Source: an uncultured Senegalimassilia sp. (GTDB taxonomy: Bacteria > Actinomycetota > Coriobacteriia > Coriobacteriales > Eggerthellaceae). From it: 64,000 nucleotides of DNA. A program made the position numbers and the translations under genes. Shown in pieces: positions 37,670-47,209 of the stretch. How positions within the stretch are numbered: position 1 is the first letter of the stretch; each line of letters begins with the position of its first letter. Under the pieces are notes generated by a model. It saw nothing but the letters and a program-made list of their open reading frames with translations, had not been told where the DNA came from and made no database searches. The stretch lies in the NCBI GenBank assembly GCA_934661765.1, contig CAKUJT010000002.1:42466-106465 (forward strand), read 5' to 3'.

Positions 37670-39463
37670 CTACACCAAACCCTCGGGAACCTTCGTCTTC
37701 GGCTTGCCCTCCTGGCTCTCATCTGCCTCGCGGATGGCGGCTCGGCGGATCTTGCCGTTGACGGTCTTGGGGAGCGCGTCGACGAACTCGACGATGCGGG
37801 GGTATTTGTAAGGCGCCGTACGCTGCTTGACCCATTGCTGCAGCTCGCGCACGAGCACCTCGTTGCCATCGAAACCGTCCGTCAGCACCACCGTGGCCTT
37901 GACCGCCTTGCCGCGCACGGGGTCGGGCACGCCGGTGACGGCGCATTCGCGCACGGCGTCATGCTCGAGCAGCACGCTTTCAATCTCGAAGGGACCGATG
38001 CGGTAGCCCGACGACTTAATGACGTCGTCGTTGCGACCAACGTACCAGAGGTACCCGTCCTCGTCGACCCAGGCGGTATCTCCGGTGTGGTACCAACCGT
38101 CGTACACGGCCGCTTCGGTTTTCTCGGGATTGCGGTAGTACTCCAGCATGATGCCCGGGGCCTTCTCATGCACATCAATGCAAATCTCGCCCGTCTCGCC
38201 GACGTCGCAGCGGCTGCCGTCGCCGCGCTGCACCTCGATGGTGAACGCCGGCGAAGGATGGCCCATGGAGCCGGGCTTGGGCACCGCATGCGTGAGGTTG
38301 GCTACCGTCAGCGGCGTCTCCGTCTGGCCGAAGCCCTCGAAGATGGTCAGCCCCGTGTGCTCCTTCCAGAAGTCGAACAGGTCGGGATTGAGCGCCTCGC
38401 CGGCGGTGGTGCAATACGTGAGCGTGCTCAAATCGTGGGCATCAACGTCGGCCTGCATCATCATACGATACATGGTGGGCGGGCAGCAAAGCGTGGTGAC
38501 GCCGTAGCGGGGGATCAGATCCAGGATCTCATCGGCATGGAAGCGGTCGAAGTCGTACGTGAGCACGCACGCCTCCATGAGCCACTGGCCATAGTACTTG
38601 CCCCACACCGCCTTGCCCCAACCGGTATCGGCGATGGTCAGATGCAGCCCGTCGGGCTTGACGTTGTGCCAATGCTTGGCCGTGACCAGATGCGCGAGCG
38701 CATAGTAGGAATCGTGCAGCACCATCTTGGGATTGCCGGAGGTGCCGGAAGAGAAATACATGAGCATGGGGTCCCCGACGTGGGTTTCCACGCGGGAGAA
38801 TTCCTCGCAGGCATTGCGCACGCCGGTGTTGAAATCATGCCAGCCCTCACGCTGCGCAGGCACGGCGCACACGCCCTCGGGGCCGGAGAGCACCGCGCCC
38901 ACCGGGCCGTCGGCGGCAAGCCAGTTGCCATCCGCGTCCTTCTCGGTCAGGCCACCGCCAGCGCCGTTGACCAGAAACAGGTTCTCGACCGAAGGGCAGC
39001 GATCCATCACGTTGTCCACCACTTGCGCGATGGTGCCGATAGAGGTGCAGATGACGGCCTTGATGGAGGCGCCGTTCAGGCGATACTCCAGGTCATGCTC
39101 CTTGAGCATGAAGGTAGCCGGCACCATGACGGCGCCGAGCTTGGCAAGCGCGGTGGCCACGAACCAGAACTGGTAATGACGGCGCAAGATCACCATGACC
39201 ATATCGCCTTTGCCCACGCCATGCGCGGCAAGGTAGTTCGCCGTCTTATCCGACCAGCGCTTCATGTCGGCGAAGGTGAACAGGTGCTCCTCGCCTTCGG
39301 GGTTGCACCACATCATGGCGCGGCGCTCGGGGTCGTTATCCGCGATGTCGTCCACCACGTCATAGCCGAAGTTGAAGGTATCGGGGCACTTCACCTTGAA
39401 ATCGGTGAGCACGCCCTGCTCGTCGTAGGTTTCCTCGCAGTAACGCAGATTGATGTTTCTCAT
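37670..39463 (-). CDS. AMP-forming acyl-CoA synthetase
   Basis: A 597-residue ANL-superfamily enzyme that activates a carboxylic acid with ATP and CoA. MYFSSGTSGNPKMVLH (about 217) is the P-loop; GFGQTETPL (about 354) and YHTGDTAWVDEDGYLWYVGRNDDVIKSSG (split motif near 440) follow, and KTVNGKIRR near the end holds the catalytic Lys. The N-terminal shape is that of medium-chain or acetyl/propionyl types. ATG at 39463; upstream residues dropped. Set beside a ketoacid oxidoreductase and a cupin regulator, it may act on short or branched acids. Confidence 0.9.
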   Translation of the reverse strand: MRNINLRYCEETYDEQGVLTDFKVKCPDTFNFGYDVVDDIADNDPERRAMMWCNPEGEEHLFTFADMKRWSDKTANYLAAHGVGKGDMVMVILRRHYQFWFVATALAKLGAVMVPATFMLKEHDLEYRLNGASIKAVICTSIGTIAQVVDNVMDRCPSVENLFLVNGAGGGLTEKDADGNWLAADGPVGAVLSGPEGVCAVPAQREGWHDFNTGVRNACEEFSRVETHVGDPMLMYFSSGTSGNPKMVLHDSYYALAHLVTAKHWHNVKPDGLHLTIADTGWGKAVWGKYYGQWLMEACVLTYDFDRFHADEILDLIPRYGVTTLCCPPTMYRMMMQADVDAHDLSTLTYCTTAGEALNPDLFDFWKEHTGLTIFEGFGQTETPLTVANLTHAVPKPGSMGHPSPAFTIEVQRGDGSRCDVGETGEICIDVHEKAPGIMLEYYRNPEKTEAAVYDGWYHTGDTAWVDEDGYLWYVGRNDDVIKSSGYRIGPFEIESVLLEHDAVRECAVTGVPDPVRGKAVKATVVLTDGFDGNEVLVRELQQWVKQRTAPYKYPRIVEFVDALPKTVNGKIRRAAIREADESQEGKPKTKVPEGLV

Positions 39464-39484
39464 GATGTTGCCGAACTTCCTTAA

Positions 39485-39513
39485 AATTTGGTGCGCGGAA
39501 CCGGACCGCGCAC
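39485..39513 (-). terminator. Hairpin before the acyl-CoA synthetase
   Basis: Perfect 8-bp stem (39506-39513 with 39491-39498), seven-base loop, then CAAATTTTAAG on the minus strand. It could end the regulator transcript or attenuate the synthetase. Confidence 0.45.
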
Positions 39514-39568
39514 GATGCGGTCGATAAGAAGGTTGGTTTTTGGCAAGCAACCCTAGGCGAGCGCTTGC

Positions 39569-40150
39569 CTAGATAATGTCTTCCTTCGCCTTCAAAACGA
39601 CAGCCAGGAATTTGCACGGTGCGCCATCGATGGCGATCATGCCGTGCCCACGTCCGGAATCATAGAGCAGCATATCCCCGGGGCCGAGCTCCTCGGTGTG
39701 CTCCTCGTACTGGAAGCGCATGCGTCCTTCCAGGATGTAATCGAGCTCCTGCCCGCTGTGATACGACAGGTGGATGGGCTTGTCCTGCAGCTCGGGACGG
39801 TAATCGGCGGTTACGAAAAACGGCTCGCACAGCTTGTTGCGATAGTGCGGGGCCTTGTGCAGGTACTCAAGACCGCTGCGGCGCTTGACGGCCAGGCCCT
39901 CGTCGGCGCGCGTGAGCGTGTAGCCCGTCAGGTGCGGGGTTTCGCCGGTGAGCAGCTCGATGGGATCGACGCCTAGATTCGCCGCGCACTTGTACAGGAA
40001 GGTGAACGAAAGTTCCTCCGCCCCCGATTCCTGCGCCTGGTACTCCGCCAGGCTACGGCCGGTGGCATCGGCCATCTCCTGCATGGTCAGGCCCATATCC
40101 TCGCGCAGCGCGCGGATCCTGTTCGCCACCTCTTGATAGTTCGGCTCCAT
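39569..40150 (-). CDS. XRE-cupin transcription regulator
   Basis: A 193-residue regulator with an N-terminal XRE helix-turn-helix (about 8-65, LREDMGLTMQEMADATG) and a C-terminal cupin (about 115-190, LSYHSGQELDYILEGRM and GPGDMLLYDSGRGHGMIA), which usually binds a small ligand. This pairing often controls the neighbouring acyl-CoA synthetase in actinobacteria, and here the synthetase lies 105 bases downstream on the same strand. An inverted repeat CTAGGC/GCCTAG spans its stop codon. Ligand unknown. Confidence 0.88.
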   Translation of the reverse strand: MEPNYQEVANRIRALREDMGLTMQEMADATGRSLAEYQAQESGAEELSFTFLYKCAANLGVDPIELLTGETPHLTGYTLTRADEGLAVKRRSGLEYLHKAPHYRNKLCEPFFVTADYRPELQDKPIHLSYHSGQELDYILEGRMRFQYEEHTEELGPGDMLLYDSGRGHGMIAIDGAPCKFLAVVLKAKEDII

Positions 40151-40228
40151 GTAAACCTGACCTCCTCACATGCAATTACGTCAAACTCATAGTAAATGGA
40201 TGGTACGCGCGAAATTGTTTCCAATATG

Positions 40229-40268
40229 TTTCATGCCGGCGAAGAAGCCTTCGCCGGCATGAAAACGG
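40229..40268 (-). terminator. Terminator of rsmB
   Basis: A perfect 16-bp stem (40249-40264 with 40229-40244) and four-base loop, 13 bases after the rsmB stop. Few Ts follow, but the stem is very stable. Confidence 0.75.
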
Positions 40269-40277
40269 GGTGTTAGA

Positions 40278-42272
40278 TTATTCCTGCGGCTTACGGACGA
40301 AGCGCACGGCGAAGTGCGCATCCGACGAACCGGGGGCAAGGCGGGTTGCAAGGCAGTTGCGGCCGCACAGCTGATCGAGCGTGAAGCCGGCGCCCTCCTC
40401 GCTTTCCAGGAACGCCTTCACCACGCCGGCGTTCTCCTCACGCGTGACCGTGCACGTGGAGTATGCCAGCGCACCGCCCGGGGCGACATGGCCCGCCGCG
40501 GCCTTGAGCATGCCCAGCTGGGTTTCCACGAAACCGGCCAGGTCCTCCTCGCTCGTGCGCCAGCGGATCTCGGGGTGACGGCGAAGCGTGCCCATGCCCG
40601 AACACGGAGCGTCCACGAATACGAACGAGAACATGCGGTCGGGCATGATGTTGTCCAGCTCCAGCGCATTGCCGGTGAAGGCCTCGGTCACCACGACGCC
40701 GTACTGCTCGGCGCGCTTCTCAAGCAGGCGCGTCTTGTAGGCATGGTTGTCGATGGTGACGTACTCCTCGATCTGCGACCCGTACTTGCGGCAGGCGTTG
40801 GACTGCAGCAGGATGGTCTTCGTGGCGCGGCCGGCGCCGATCTCGAGCACGCTTTCAGGCTTCTCATCGGGAAGCACGTTGGCGGCCACCATCTGCGCAG
40901 CGGCGTCGGAGACCAAGATCTTGCCCTGGTCCAGCTGACGGGCAAGCGCGGGCACCAGCAGGGCGCGGCTTTCGGGCACGCGCAGGCAACCCTGCACGTT
41001 CATGTCGCCGAGCGCCACCGGCTGCACTTCCTCTTCCGCACGCTCGAAGGCCTTGAGCACGTGGTCATCGTCCACCTTGCAGGCGTTGACGGCCACATAC
41101 AGCGGCGCCTGCTCATTGGATGCGCGCATGAACTCGATAGCGGCCTGCGGGCCCATCTCTTCCATGAGCTTTTTAGCCATCCACGTGGGGAACGCCTGGG
41201 TACGGGCAAGCGCATCCAGGTCGGTGGCCGGGTTGCCGAACGGGAAATCGATGCGCAGGCGCACGATTTTGTGCAGCACGGCGTTTGCCACGCGCGCCGC
41301 GGGGCCCGGGCTGAACGACTTCACCATCTCCACGCCCTGATCGACGGCCGCATGGGCCTCCTTGCCCAGGAAGATGAGCTCGTAGGTTGAGATCTGCAGC
41401 GCGTCGCGCGTCTCACGGAAGATGTCCTCGGGCGTGTCGAGCGCACGGTCGATGATCTCGTCGAGCGTGCCGCGGGCGCTGACCGTGCCAAGGGCGAGCA
41501 GCGTGGCGAACGCGCGATCCTCCACGGACATGGTGGACTTGTCGATCACCTGGGCGATGACGTCCTGCGCGAACGCGTTGCGCTCGCGGACGGTGCGCAC
41601 CACGTCGAGCGCCGCCAAGCGGGCGGGCGTTGCGTTGGACTTGCGACGCGGGCGTGCCGGCTTGGCAGAACCGCGGAAGCCGCCCTTCTCGCCGCCGCGC
41701 GGCGCACCCGTAGCACCCTGTTCGGGCTTGCGACGCGGGTCACGAGCGGTGTTGCGGCCACGGAAATCGGGCTTCGGCTCGCGCACGGGGCGATCGGAGC
41801 CGGCATGCTGCGCGGCCTCGGGACGCTGGGCGCCCTCGGCGCCTTCGCGCTTGAAGTCGGGCTTGCCGTCACGCTTGAAATCGCGCTTCGGGCCGCGATC
41901 ACCCTTATAACCGCCACGACGATCGTCGCGGCCTCCGCTGTAGCCGCCACGGCGGTCGTCACGACCGCCGTTGCCGCGATACTCGCGCTTCTCGCCGTCG
42001 CGTCCGCCCTGTCCGCGGAAGTCGCGCTTCTCGCCGTCACGGCCGCGGTATCCGCCCTTGCCGCCATCACGGCGCTGGCCGTCACGGCTACCCTGTCCGC
42101 GATTACCGCCACGACGGTCGTCGCGGCCGCCGAAGCCGCCTTTGCCGCCATCGCGGCGCGGGCCGCCCTGACGATTGCCGTGGCCGCCGTGCTGGCCGCC
42201 CTTTCGATAGCCGCCGTTGCCGCCTTCGCGGCGCTGACGCGGCGCGCCTTCGTTGTTATGCTGTTCAGCCAC
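40278..42272 (-). CDS. rsmB: 16S rRNA m5C967 methyltransferase with RGG-rich N-terminus
   Basis: RsmB methylates C967 of 16S rRNA. From about residue 212 on it is a standard RsmB: NusB-like helical domain (ARLAALDVVRTV ... EDRAFATLLALG), then an AdoMet domain with VLEIGAGRATKT, the PCSGMGTLRRHPEIRW loop and the catalytic-Cys motif YSTCTVTREEN. Before that lie about 200 residues of low complexity rich in Gly, Arg and Asp (GGRDDRRGGY, DGEKRDFRGQGG repeats), unusual for RsmB and like RNA-binding RGG domains. GTG at 42272 overlaps the fmt stop. Total 664 residues against roughly 430-460 usual. Confidence 0.92.
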   Translation of the reverse strand: MAEQHNNEGAPRQRREGGNGGYRKGGQHGGHGNRQGGPRRDGGKGGFGGRDDRRGGNRGQGSRDGQRRDGGKGGYRGRDGEKRDFRGQGGRDGEKREYRGNGGRDDRRGGYSGGRDDRRGGYKGDRGPKRDFKRDGKPDFKREGAEGAQRPEAAQHAGSDRPVREPKPDFRGRNTARDPRRKPEQGATGAPRGGEKGGFRGSAKPARPRRKSNATPARLAALDVVRTVRERNAFAQDVIAQVIDKSTMSVEDRAFATLLALGTVSARGTLDEIIDRALDTPEDIFRETRDALQISTYELIFLGKEAHAAVDQGVEMVKSFSPGPAARVANAVLHKIVRLRIDFPFGNPATDLDALARTQAFPTWMAKKLMEEMGPQAAIEFMRASNEQAPLYVAVNACKVDDDHVLKAFERAEEEVQPVALGDMNVQGCLRVPESRALLVPALARQLDQGKILVSDAAAQMVAANVLPDEKPESVLEIGAGRATKTILLQSNACRKYGSQIEEYVTIDNHAYKTRLLEKRAEQYGVVVTEAFTGNALELDNIMPDRMFSFVFVDAPCSGMGTLRRHPEIRWRTSEEDLAGFVETQLGMLKAAAGHVAPGGALAYSTCTVTREENAGVVKAFLESEEGAGFTLDQLCGRNCLATRLAPGSSDAHFAVRFVRKPQE

Positions 42273-43221
42273 GCGGGCCCTCCCAAGTCTTGGTGTCTTC
42301 CTTGATTCCCTGAATGCCTGCGGCAAACGCCTTGGCCGCCATGGCCGCCTTGCCGGCAGGTTTCACTTCCATAAGCTCGATGACGCCGTCCGCGGCGCCC
42401 AAGTACAAACGCTTTGCAACGAATCGCACGCTGCCGGGCCCCATGCCCGCACAAACCGCCTCCGCTTGATCGGCGGGTGCCGGACGGACGGCAAGCACGG
42501 TCACGTCCTTGCCGGCGATGGTAGCATGCGCCGGATGCGCCGCGCTTGACGCGCGCACCTTGCGGCACGCCTGCTCCACCGTGTCGGCCGGGCCAAGCGA
42601 TAGCTCGTCTTTGCCGATCTTCTCGGCGTAGGTGACATGTTCCTCATCCTGGCGCGTCCAGCGGATGCATCCCGCCTCCAGCTGCGAAAGCGCAGTGAGC
42701 AACGCATGCGCGCCCAGGTCGGCGAGCAGGTCGGTGAGCAGCGCGACGTCCTTGTCGCCCACCTCAAGCGATCGGCACACGCAGTAATCGCCCGTGTCGA
42801 GCCCTTCCTCCATGCGCATGATGCACACGCCGGCCTCTTCGTCGCCGGAGAGGATAGCGCGCTCGATGGGAGCGGCGCCGCGCCAGCGAGGCAACAGCGA
42901 GGCGTGTACGTTCAGGCAGCCATGCTTGGGGATGGACAGCACCTCGGCGGGAAGCAGCATGCCGTAAGCGGCCACGCAGATGACATCGGGCTCGAGCGCC
43001 GCGAGCGCTTGCTGCTCGCCGGCGTCGCGCAGCGTCTTGGGCGTGAACACGGGGATGCCGCGCTCGCACGCCTCCACCTTCACCGGGCTGGGCACCAGCT
43101 GCTTGCCGCGGCCGCGCACGGCGTCGGGACGCGTGTAGACGGCCACCACGTCATGCTGCGAGGCAAGCTCAGAGAGCACCGATGCGGCGAAGTCGGGCGT
43201 GCCCATGAATACGATGCGCAT
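42265..43221 (-). CDS. fmt: Methionyl-tRNA formyltransferase
   Basis: It formylates initiator Met-tRNA with 10-formyl-tetrahydrofolate. The 318-residue protein starts MRIVFMGTPDFAASVL, has CLNVHASLLPRWRGAAPIERAI with the catalytic Asn-x-His (about 107-109), and GVCIMRMEEGLDTGD; a C-terminal OB-like domain binds tRNA. It sits five bases after def and overlaps rsmB, giving def-fmt-rsmB, a common bacterial order. Confidence 0.96.
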   Translation of the reverse strand: MRIVFMGTPDFAASVLSELASQHDVVAVYTRPDAVRGRGKQLVPSPVKVEACERGIPVFTPKTLRDAGEQQALAALEPDVICVAAYGMLLPAEVLSIPKHGCLNVHASLLPRWRGAAPIERAILSGDEEAGVCIMRMEEGLDTGDYCVCRSLEVGDKDVALLTDLLADLGAHALLTALSQLEAGCIRWTRQDEEHVTYAEKIGKDELSLGPADTVEQACRKVRASSAAHPAHATIAGKDVTVLAVRPAPADQAEAVCAGMGPGSVRFVAKRLYLGAADGVIELMEVKPAGKAAMAAKAFAAGIQGIKEDTKTWEGPRG

Positions 43222-43226
43222 GTCCC

Positions 43227-43760
43227 CTACGCCTCCACCGAAGTCTCGCCGGGGCGCGCACCGGCTGCTAGGGCGCGCTCGTAATCCTCAAGGGCCTTCA
43301 GACGGGCCATCGGCTCGGCACGTTCGAACATGGTGACGCCGTCAAGATGGTCGGTCTCGTGCTGCAGGCAGCGGCCGAGCAGTCCATCGCCCTCGATCTC
43401 CCAAAGCTGGCCGTCGAGGTCGTAGTACCGGCAGCGGGCGAACGGCGGGCGCGCGATGGGCACGGAGATGCCGGGGATGGAAAGGCAGCCCTCGTCCTCC
43501 GCGACCGGCTCGCCCTCGCGGGCGACGATGACGGGGTTGAGCATGACGATGGGCTCGCGTACGCCGTCCTCTTGGTCGCAGTCGATGACCACGAGGCGCT
43601 TGAGCACGCCCACCTGGGGCGCGGCAAGGCCACAGCCGGCGTTCTTGTACATGACATGGGCCATCTGCTTGGCCAGGCGCTTCAGGCTCTTGTCATTGAA
43701 ATCGCAGGGCTCGCACACCGTGTTGAGCAGCGGGTCGGGCGATTGCACGATTGAAAGCAT
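43227..43760 (-). CDS. def: Peptide deformylase
   Basis: It removes the formyl group from new proteins. The 177-residue metalloenzyme has all three motifs: GCGLAAPQVG (about 46), EGCLSIPG (about 92) and QHETDHLDG (about 136). ATG at 43760 is seven bases after AAAGGA; an ATG two codons earlier is too close to it. First gene of def-fmt-rsmB. Confidence 0.96.
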   Translation of the reverse strand: MLSIVQSPDPLLNTVCEPCDFNDKSLKRLAKQMAHVMYKNAGCGLAAPQVGVLKRLVVIDCDQEDGVREPIVMLNPVIVAREGEPVAEDEGCLSIPGISVPIARPPFARCRYYDLDGQLWEIEGDGLLGRCLQHETDHLDGVTMFERAEPMARLKALEDYERALAAGARPGETSVEA

Positions 43761-43917
43761 ATGCATTTCCTTTAGCGGGTAGGTATGGTTTGCGGCGGGT
43801 GCGCAAAACGCCCGCCTTTCTAATCCGATTATTGTGACATGCGCGCGCACCTAAGGCCCTTGCGGGCGCAAAGTTCCACAAAACCCCTGCTCGGCATGAA
43901 TGGGAGGCGCAAAGGCC

Positions 43918-45795
43918 CTATCTGCTGGAGGTTGCGCTTTCAGCATGGGCCCTTTTGCGGGCGGTGAGTTCGCGCTGCATGGCGGCCACGGTCTCGAACA
44001 GAAGCTCGTAGTCCTCAGGTGACATGGACGCAGGAGCCGACATCTGCGCACGCATGGCAGCAACGGCCTCCTCGGCATCGCCGATGGAAAGCTCCTCAAC
44101 CAAAAAAGCCGCCAAGTCCTCGGGCACCGCCGATTCGGGAACACCCCTTGTCAGAAAACCTGCCGCACGAGGCTCGGCCATGCTCGCCGCGCCCACGATG
44201 GCCGCCGGGGATGCGGCGGGGTCGTCTGCCAAGGTATCGAGCATGCTGGCGGACACGGCTGCGCACGCCGGATCGTGCCACTGCACCGAGGCAAGGGCGT
44301 CGGCGTGGACCAAGGCTAGATCGGTGCGGGCGGCGCACAGCGCCAGCAGCTGGCGCTCGAACCTGCGCCGGTTCATCTCGGACTGGGGCAGGCGGCGACG
44401 TGCCGGGGCCGCGGGAGCGCCGTGGTCGGCGCGGCTGTCGGCTGCAGGCGTTTCCGCATCGAAAACGCGCGGGGGTTTAAGGGCCGCCAGCTGCTCCAAC
44501 ACGTCCTTCTCATCCGCGCGGGCACGGCTGGCGATCTGCCGTGCGTAGTCTTTCGCGAGCAGCGAATCCTTGATGGGCGCCAGAACGCTGAGCGCATCGG
44601 CGACGGCGCCGGATCGTCCTTCGGCACGCGAGAGGTCCCAATTCCCCAGCCTTCGGTCGATACCGTATTCCAGCAAGGGCTTCGCCTGATCGATGAGCGC
44701 CTGCAGCTCCTGGCCGCCGTGAGCGTCGATGAACTCGGCAGGGTCGAGGTTGTCGGGCAAGGTGACCGCGAACAGGTCGATGCGGGCGGCACCGGCCTCG
44801 GGCGTCATGGAGGAGTCGATAAACTGCAAGGCTCGATCGGCGGCGCGCTGACCTGCGGCGTCGCCATCGAACAGGTACACGATGCGCTTGCGGGCATGGC
44901 GCGAGAGCACGCGGATGTGCGTGCGGGTGAGCGCCGTTCCCAAGGTGGCGACCGCATTGCGGATGCCGGCCTCGTGCATGGCGATGACGTCGGTGTAGCC
45001 CTCCGATACCACGGCCACGCCCGTGGACGCCATGGCCGCCTTCGCCTTGTCGAGCGCATAGAGCATGCGGCCCTTGTGGAACAGGGGCGTTTCCTGGCTG
45101 TTCAGGTACTTCGGCTCGCCTTTGCCGATCACGCGCCCGCCGAAGGCTATGCACTGGCCCTGCTCGTCTTTGATGGGGAACATCACGCGATTGAAGAATC
45201 GGTCGCGCACGCGCCCATCGGAGCCGACGACGGCGACGTTGGCCTGGATCATCTCGTTGGATTGGAAGCCCTTCGACGCCAGATGGCGCACAAGCGCGCC
45301 TTGGCCGGGCGCGAAGCCGAGCATCCAGGTTTTCGGGATATCGCCGCCCAACCCACGCTGCGAAAGGTAGGCGCGCGCGGCGCCGGCCTGCGGGCTTTTG
45401 CTGCGCATGAGCTGCATATGGAAGAACTCCGCAGCCTCCGCGCACACGGCGCGCAGCCGCGCTTTTGCGCCCTGCCCCATGCCGGGTCCACGTTTCACCT
45501 GGTCGTCGGCGATGTCGATATGCGCGCGCTCTGCCAGGTAGCGCACCGCTTCGGGAAACGACAGGTCCTGGGACTTCATGATGAAGGCAAACACGTCGCC
45601 GCCTTCGCCGCAGCCGAAGCAATGCCAAAGCTGCAGGGCCGGGTCGATCTTACATGACGGGGTTTTCTCGTTATGGAACGGGCAGCACAGCCAGAAATCG
45701 CGGCCGCGCTGCTTGACAGGGCCCGTCTCGCCCATGATGGCCACCAAGTCGCTGGCCTCGCGAACCTTTTGGATATCCTCATCGCTGATCGCCAT
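43918..45795 (-). CDS. dnaG: DNA primase
   Basis: It makes RNA primers for replication. The 625-residue protein has a CHC2 zinc finger (CPFH about 38-41, then CFGC about 59-62), the primase core, and a TOPRIM domain with VSEGYTDVIAMHEAG and YLFDGDAAG (about 262-320), followed by a DnaB-binding C-terminal region rich in Ala. I start at ATG 45795 (MAISDEDI), where homology begins. rpoD, often next to dnaG, is not here; def follows. Divergent from the dGTPase-like gene. Confidence 0.96.
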   Translation of the reverse strand: MAISDEDIQKVREASDLVAIMGETGPVKQRGRDFWLCCPFHNEKTPSCKIDPALQLWHCFGCGEGGDVFAFIMKSQDLSFPEAVRYLAERAHIDIADDQVKRGPGMGQGAKARLRAVCAEAAEFFHMQLMRSKSPQAGAARAYLSQRGLGGDIPKTWMLGFAPGQGALVRHLASKGFQSNEMIQANVAVVGSDGRVRDRFFNRVMFPIKDEQGQCIAFGGRVIGKGEPKYLNSQETPLFHKGRMLYALDKAKAAMASTGVAVVSEGYTDVIAMHEAGIRNAVATLGTALTRTHIRVLSRHARKRIVYLFDGDAAGQRAADRALQFIDSSMTPEAGAARIDLFAVTLPDNLDPAEFIDAHGGQELQALIDQAKPLLEYGIDRRLGNWDLSRAEGRSGAVADALSVLAPIKDSLLAKDYARQIASRARADEKDVLEQLAALKPPRVFDAETPAADSRADHGAPAAPARRRLPQSEMNRRRFERQLLALCAARTDLALVHADALASVQWHDPACAAVSASMLDTLADDPAASPAAIVGAASMAEPRAAGFLTRGVPESAVPEDLAAFLVEELSIGDAEEAVAAMRAQMSAPASMSPEDYELLFETVAAMQRELTARKRAHAESATSSR

Positions 45796-45964
45796 GGATG
45801 TGATCGAACCCCCGCCTTGTGCCCGTGTTCCCGATTCCGGCCGCGCAAAGGCGTGCCGGTTGCTTTTCCGAGTAAAGTATACCGCATAGAACCTATGTTC
45901 CCGTATGTTCGGCGCGTGCGTTACAATATGCCCGTAACATCTCGACATGCGGAAAGGAAGCGCC

Positions 45965-47209
45965 ATGAGCGAACCCGCATACCTGCAGCTTAACCCCGAT
46001 GTGGAACAGGCCATAGCCGAGAACCTGCGCTCCGGGCGCATGCATCCGTACAGCTTCCCTGACGAACACGTGCTCCGGCGCGAGGACAACCCGCACGACA
46101 AGGCCACGTTAGCGCGCCCGGCGTTCTCGCGCGATATCGATAAGATCATGAACATTCCCGCATATAACCGCTATGCAGGCAAAACGCAGGTATTCAGCCT
46201 GGTGGAGAACGACGACATCTGCCGCCGCGGGCTGCATGTGCAGCTTGTCGGCCGCATCGCGCGAAACATCGGCCGGCTGCTCGGATTGAACTGCCAGCTC
46301 ATCGAGGCTATCGCGCTCGGCCACGACCTCGGGCACACGCCCTTCGGCCATGCCGGCGAGAAGTTCTTGTCGAAGTGCCTGCAAAGCCGTACGGGACGCA
46401 GCTTTCACCACAACGTCCACTCCGTGCGGGTGATGGACCGGCTCTACCCTCGCAACATCAGCCTGCAGGTGCTCGAGGGGGCGCTGTGCCATAACGGCGA
46501 ATTCGCCCAACAGGTGTTGCGCCAAGGCGACACGGAGACGTTCGCGCAGCTCGATGGGCTGGTCGAGAAATGCGCGCTCGACGAGTCCGCCATCAAGCGC
46601 CTGCGACCCTCCACGCTCGAAGGTTGCGTGGTCCGCCTGGCCGACATGATCGCCTACCTGGGAAAGGACCGCGACGACGCCATGGCCATGGGCGTGCTAC
46701 CCTCCCTTGACGGCTTCGAGACCGAGGCCATCGGGCGCGACAACGCGCGCATCATCAACAACATCACCGTCGATGTGGTCAACCACAGCTTCGGACAGAA
46801 CGATATCCGCATGAGCCGCCAGGTTTTCGAGGACGTCAAGCGCGCAAAACGCCAAAACTACGAGCGCATCTACGATTGCGAAGGCTGGCGAGCCGGAAGC
46901 GGCAACGCCGTCGGCGAGATGTTCGAGGACATGTACGACAGGCTTTTGACCGATTTGCAAACCGGTGACGAACGGTCACCGGTCGTATCGCACCACGCCA
47001 AACAGCTGGCGGCGAAGTCGCGCAGCATCACCGTGGAGGATTACCTTGCGCATACCGACCCCGATCAGGTGGTGGTGGACTACATGGCGTCCATGACCGA
47101 TCGGTACTTCATGGAGCTGTACCGCTACCTGTTCCCCAACAGCGAAAAGCACATCTTGGCGCGAGGATACTGCGCCGATCTGCCATCTATCGAAAGGAAT
47201 GACCAGTGA
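45965..47209 (+). CDS. dGTPase-like HD-domain phosphohydrolase
   Basis: A 414-residue HD-superfamily protein like deoxyguanosinetriphosphate triphosphohydrolases. The metal site is in ALGHDLGHTPFGHAGE (about 110), with upstream RRGLHVQLVGRIAR and downstream VVRLADMIAYLGKD (about 226). It would cut dNTPs to nucleosides and triphosphate, which fits its head-to-head place with dnaG. ATG at 45965 follows GGAAAGGAAG. GDERSPVV near residue 335 is encoded by an inverted repeat (46961-46983). Overlaps the next gene in GTGA. Confidence 0.87.
   Translation: MSEPAYLQLNPDVEQAIAENLRSGRMHPYSFPDEHVLRREDNPHDKATLARPAFSRDIDKIMNIPAYNRYAGKTQVFSLVENDDICRRGLHVQLVGRIARNIGRLLGLNCQLIEAIALGHDLGHTPFGHAGEKFLSKCLQSRTGRSFHHNVHSVRVMDRLYPRNISLQVLEGALCHNGEFAQQVLRQGDTETFAQLDGLVEKCALDESAIKRLRPSTLEGCVVRLADMIAYLGKDRDDAMAMGVLPSLDGFETEAIGRDNARIINNITVDVVNHSFGQNDIRMSRQVFEDVKRAKRQNYERIYDCEGWRAGSGNAVGEMFEDMYDRLLTDLQTGDERSPVVSHHAKQLAAKSRSITVEDYLAHTDPDQVVVDYMASMTDRYFMELYRYLFPNSEKHILARGYCADLPSIERNDQ

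Noticed and set aside
41700..42260. Repetitive GC-rich stretch as a CRISPR or tandem DNA repeat
   Set aside because: The repeats are irregular and follow codons for Gly/Arg/Asp in rsmB; there are no equal spacers.
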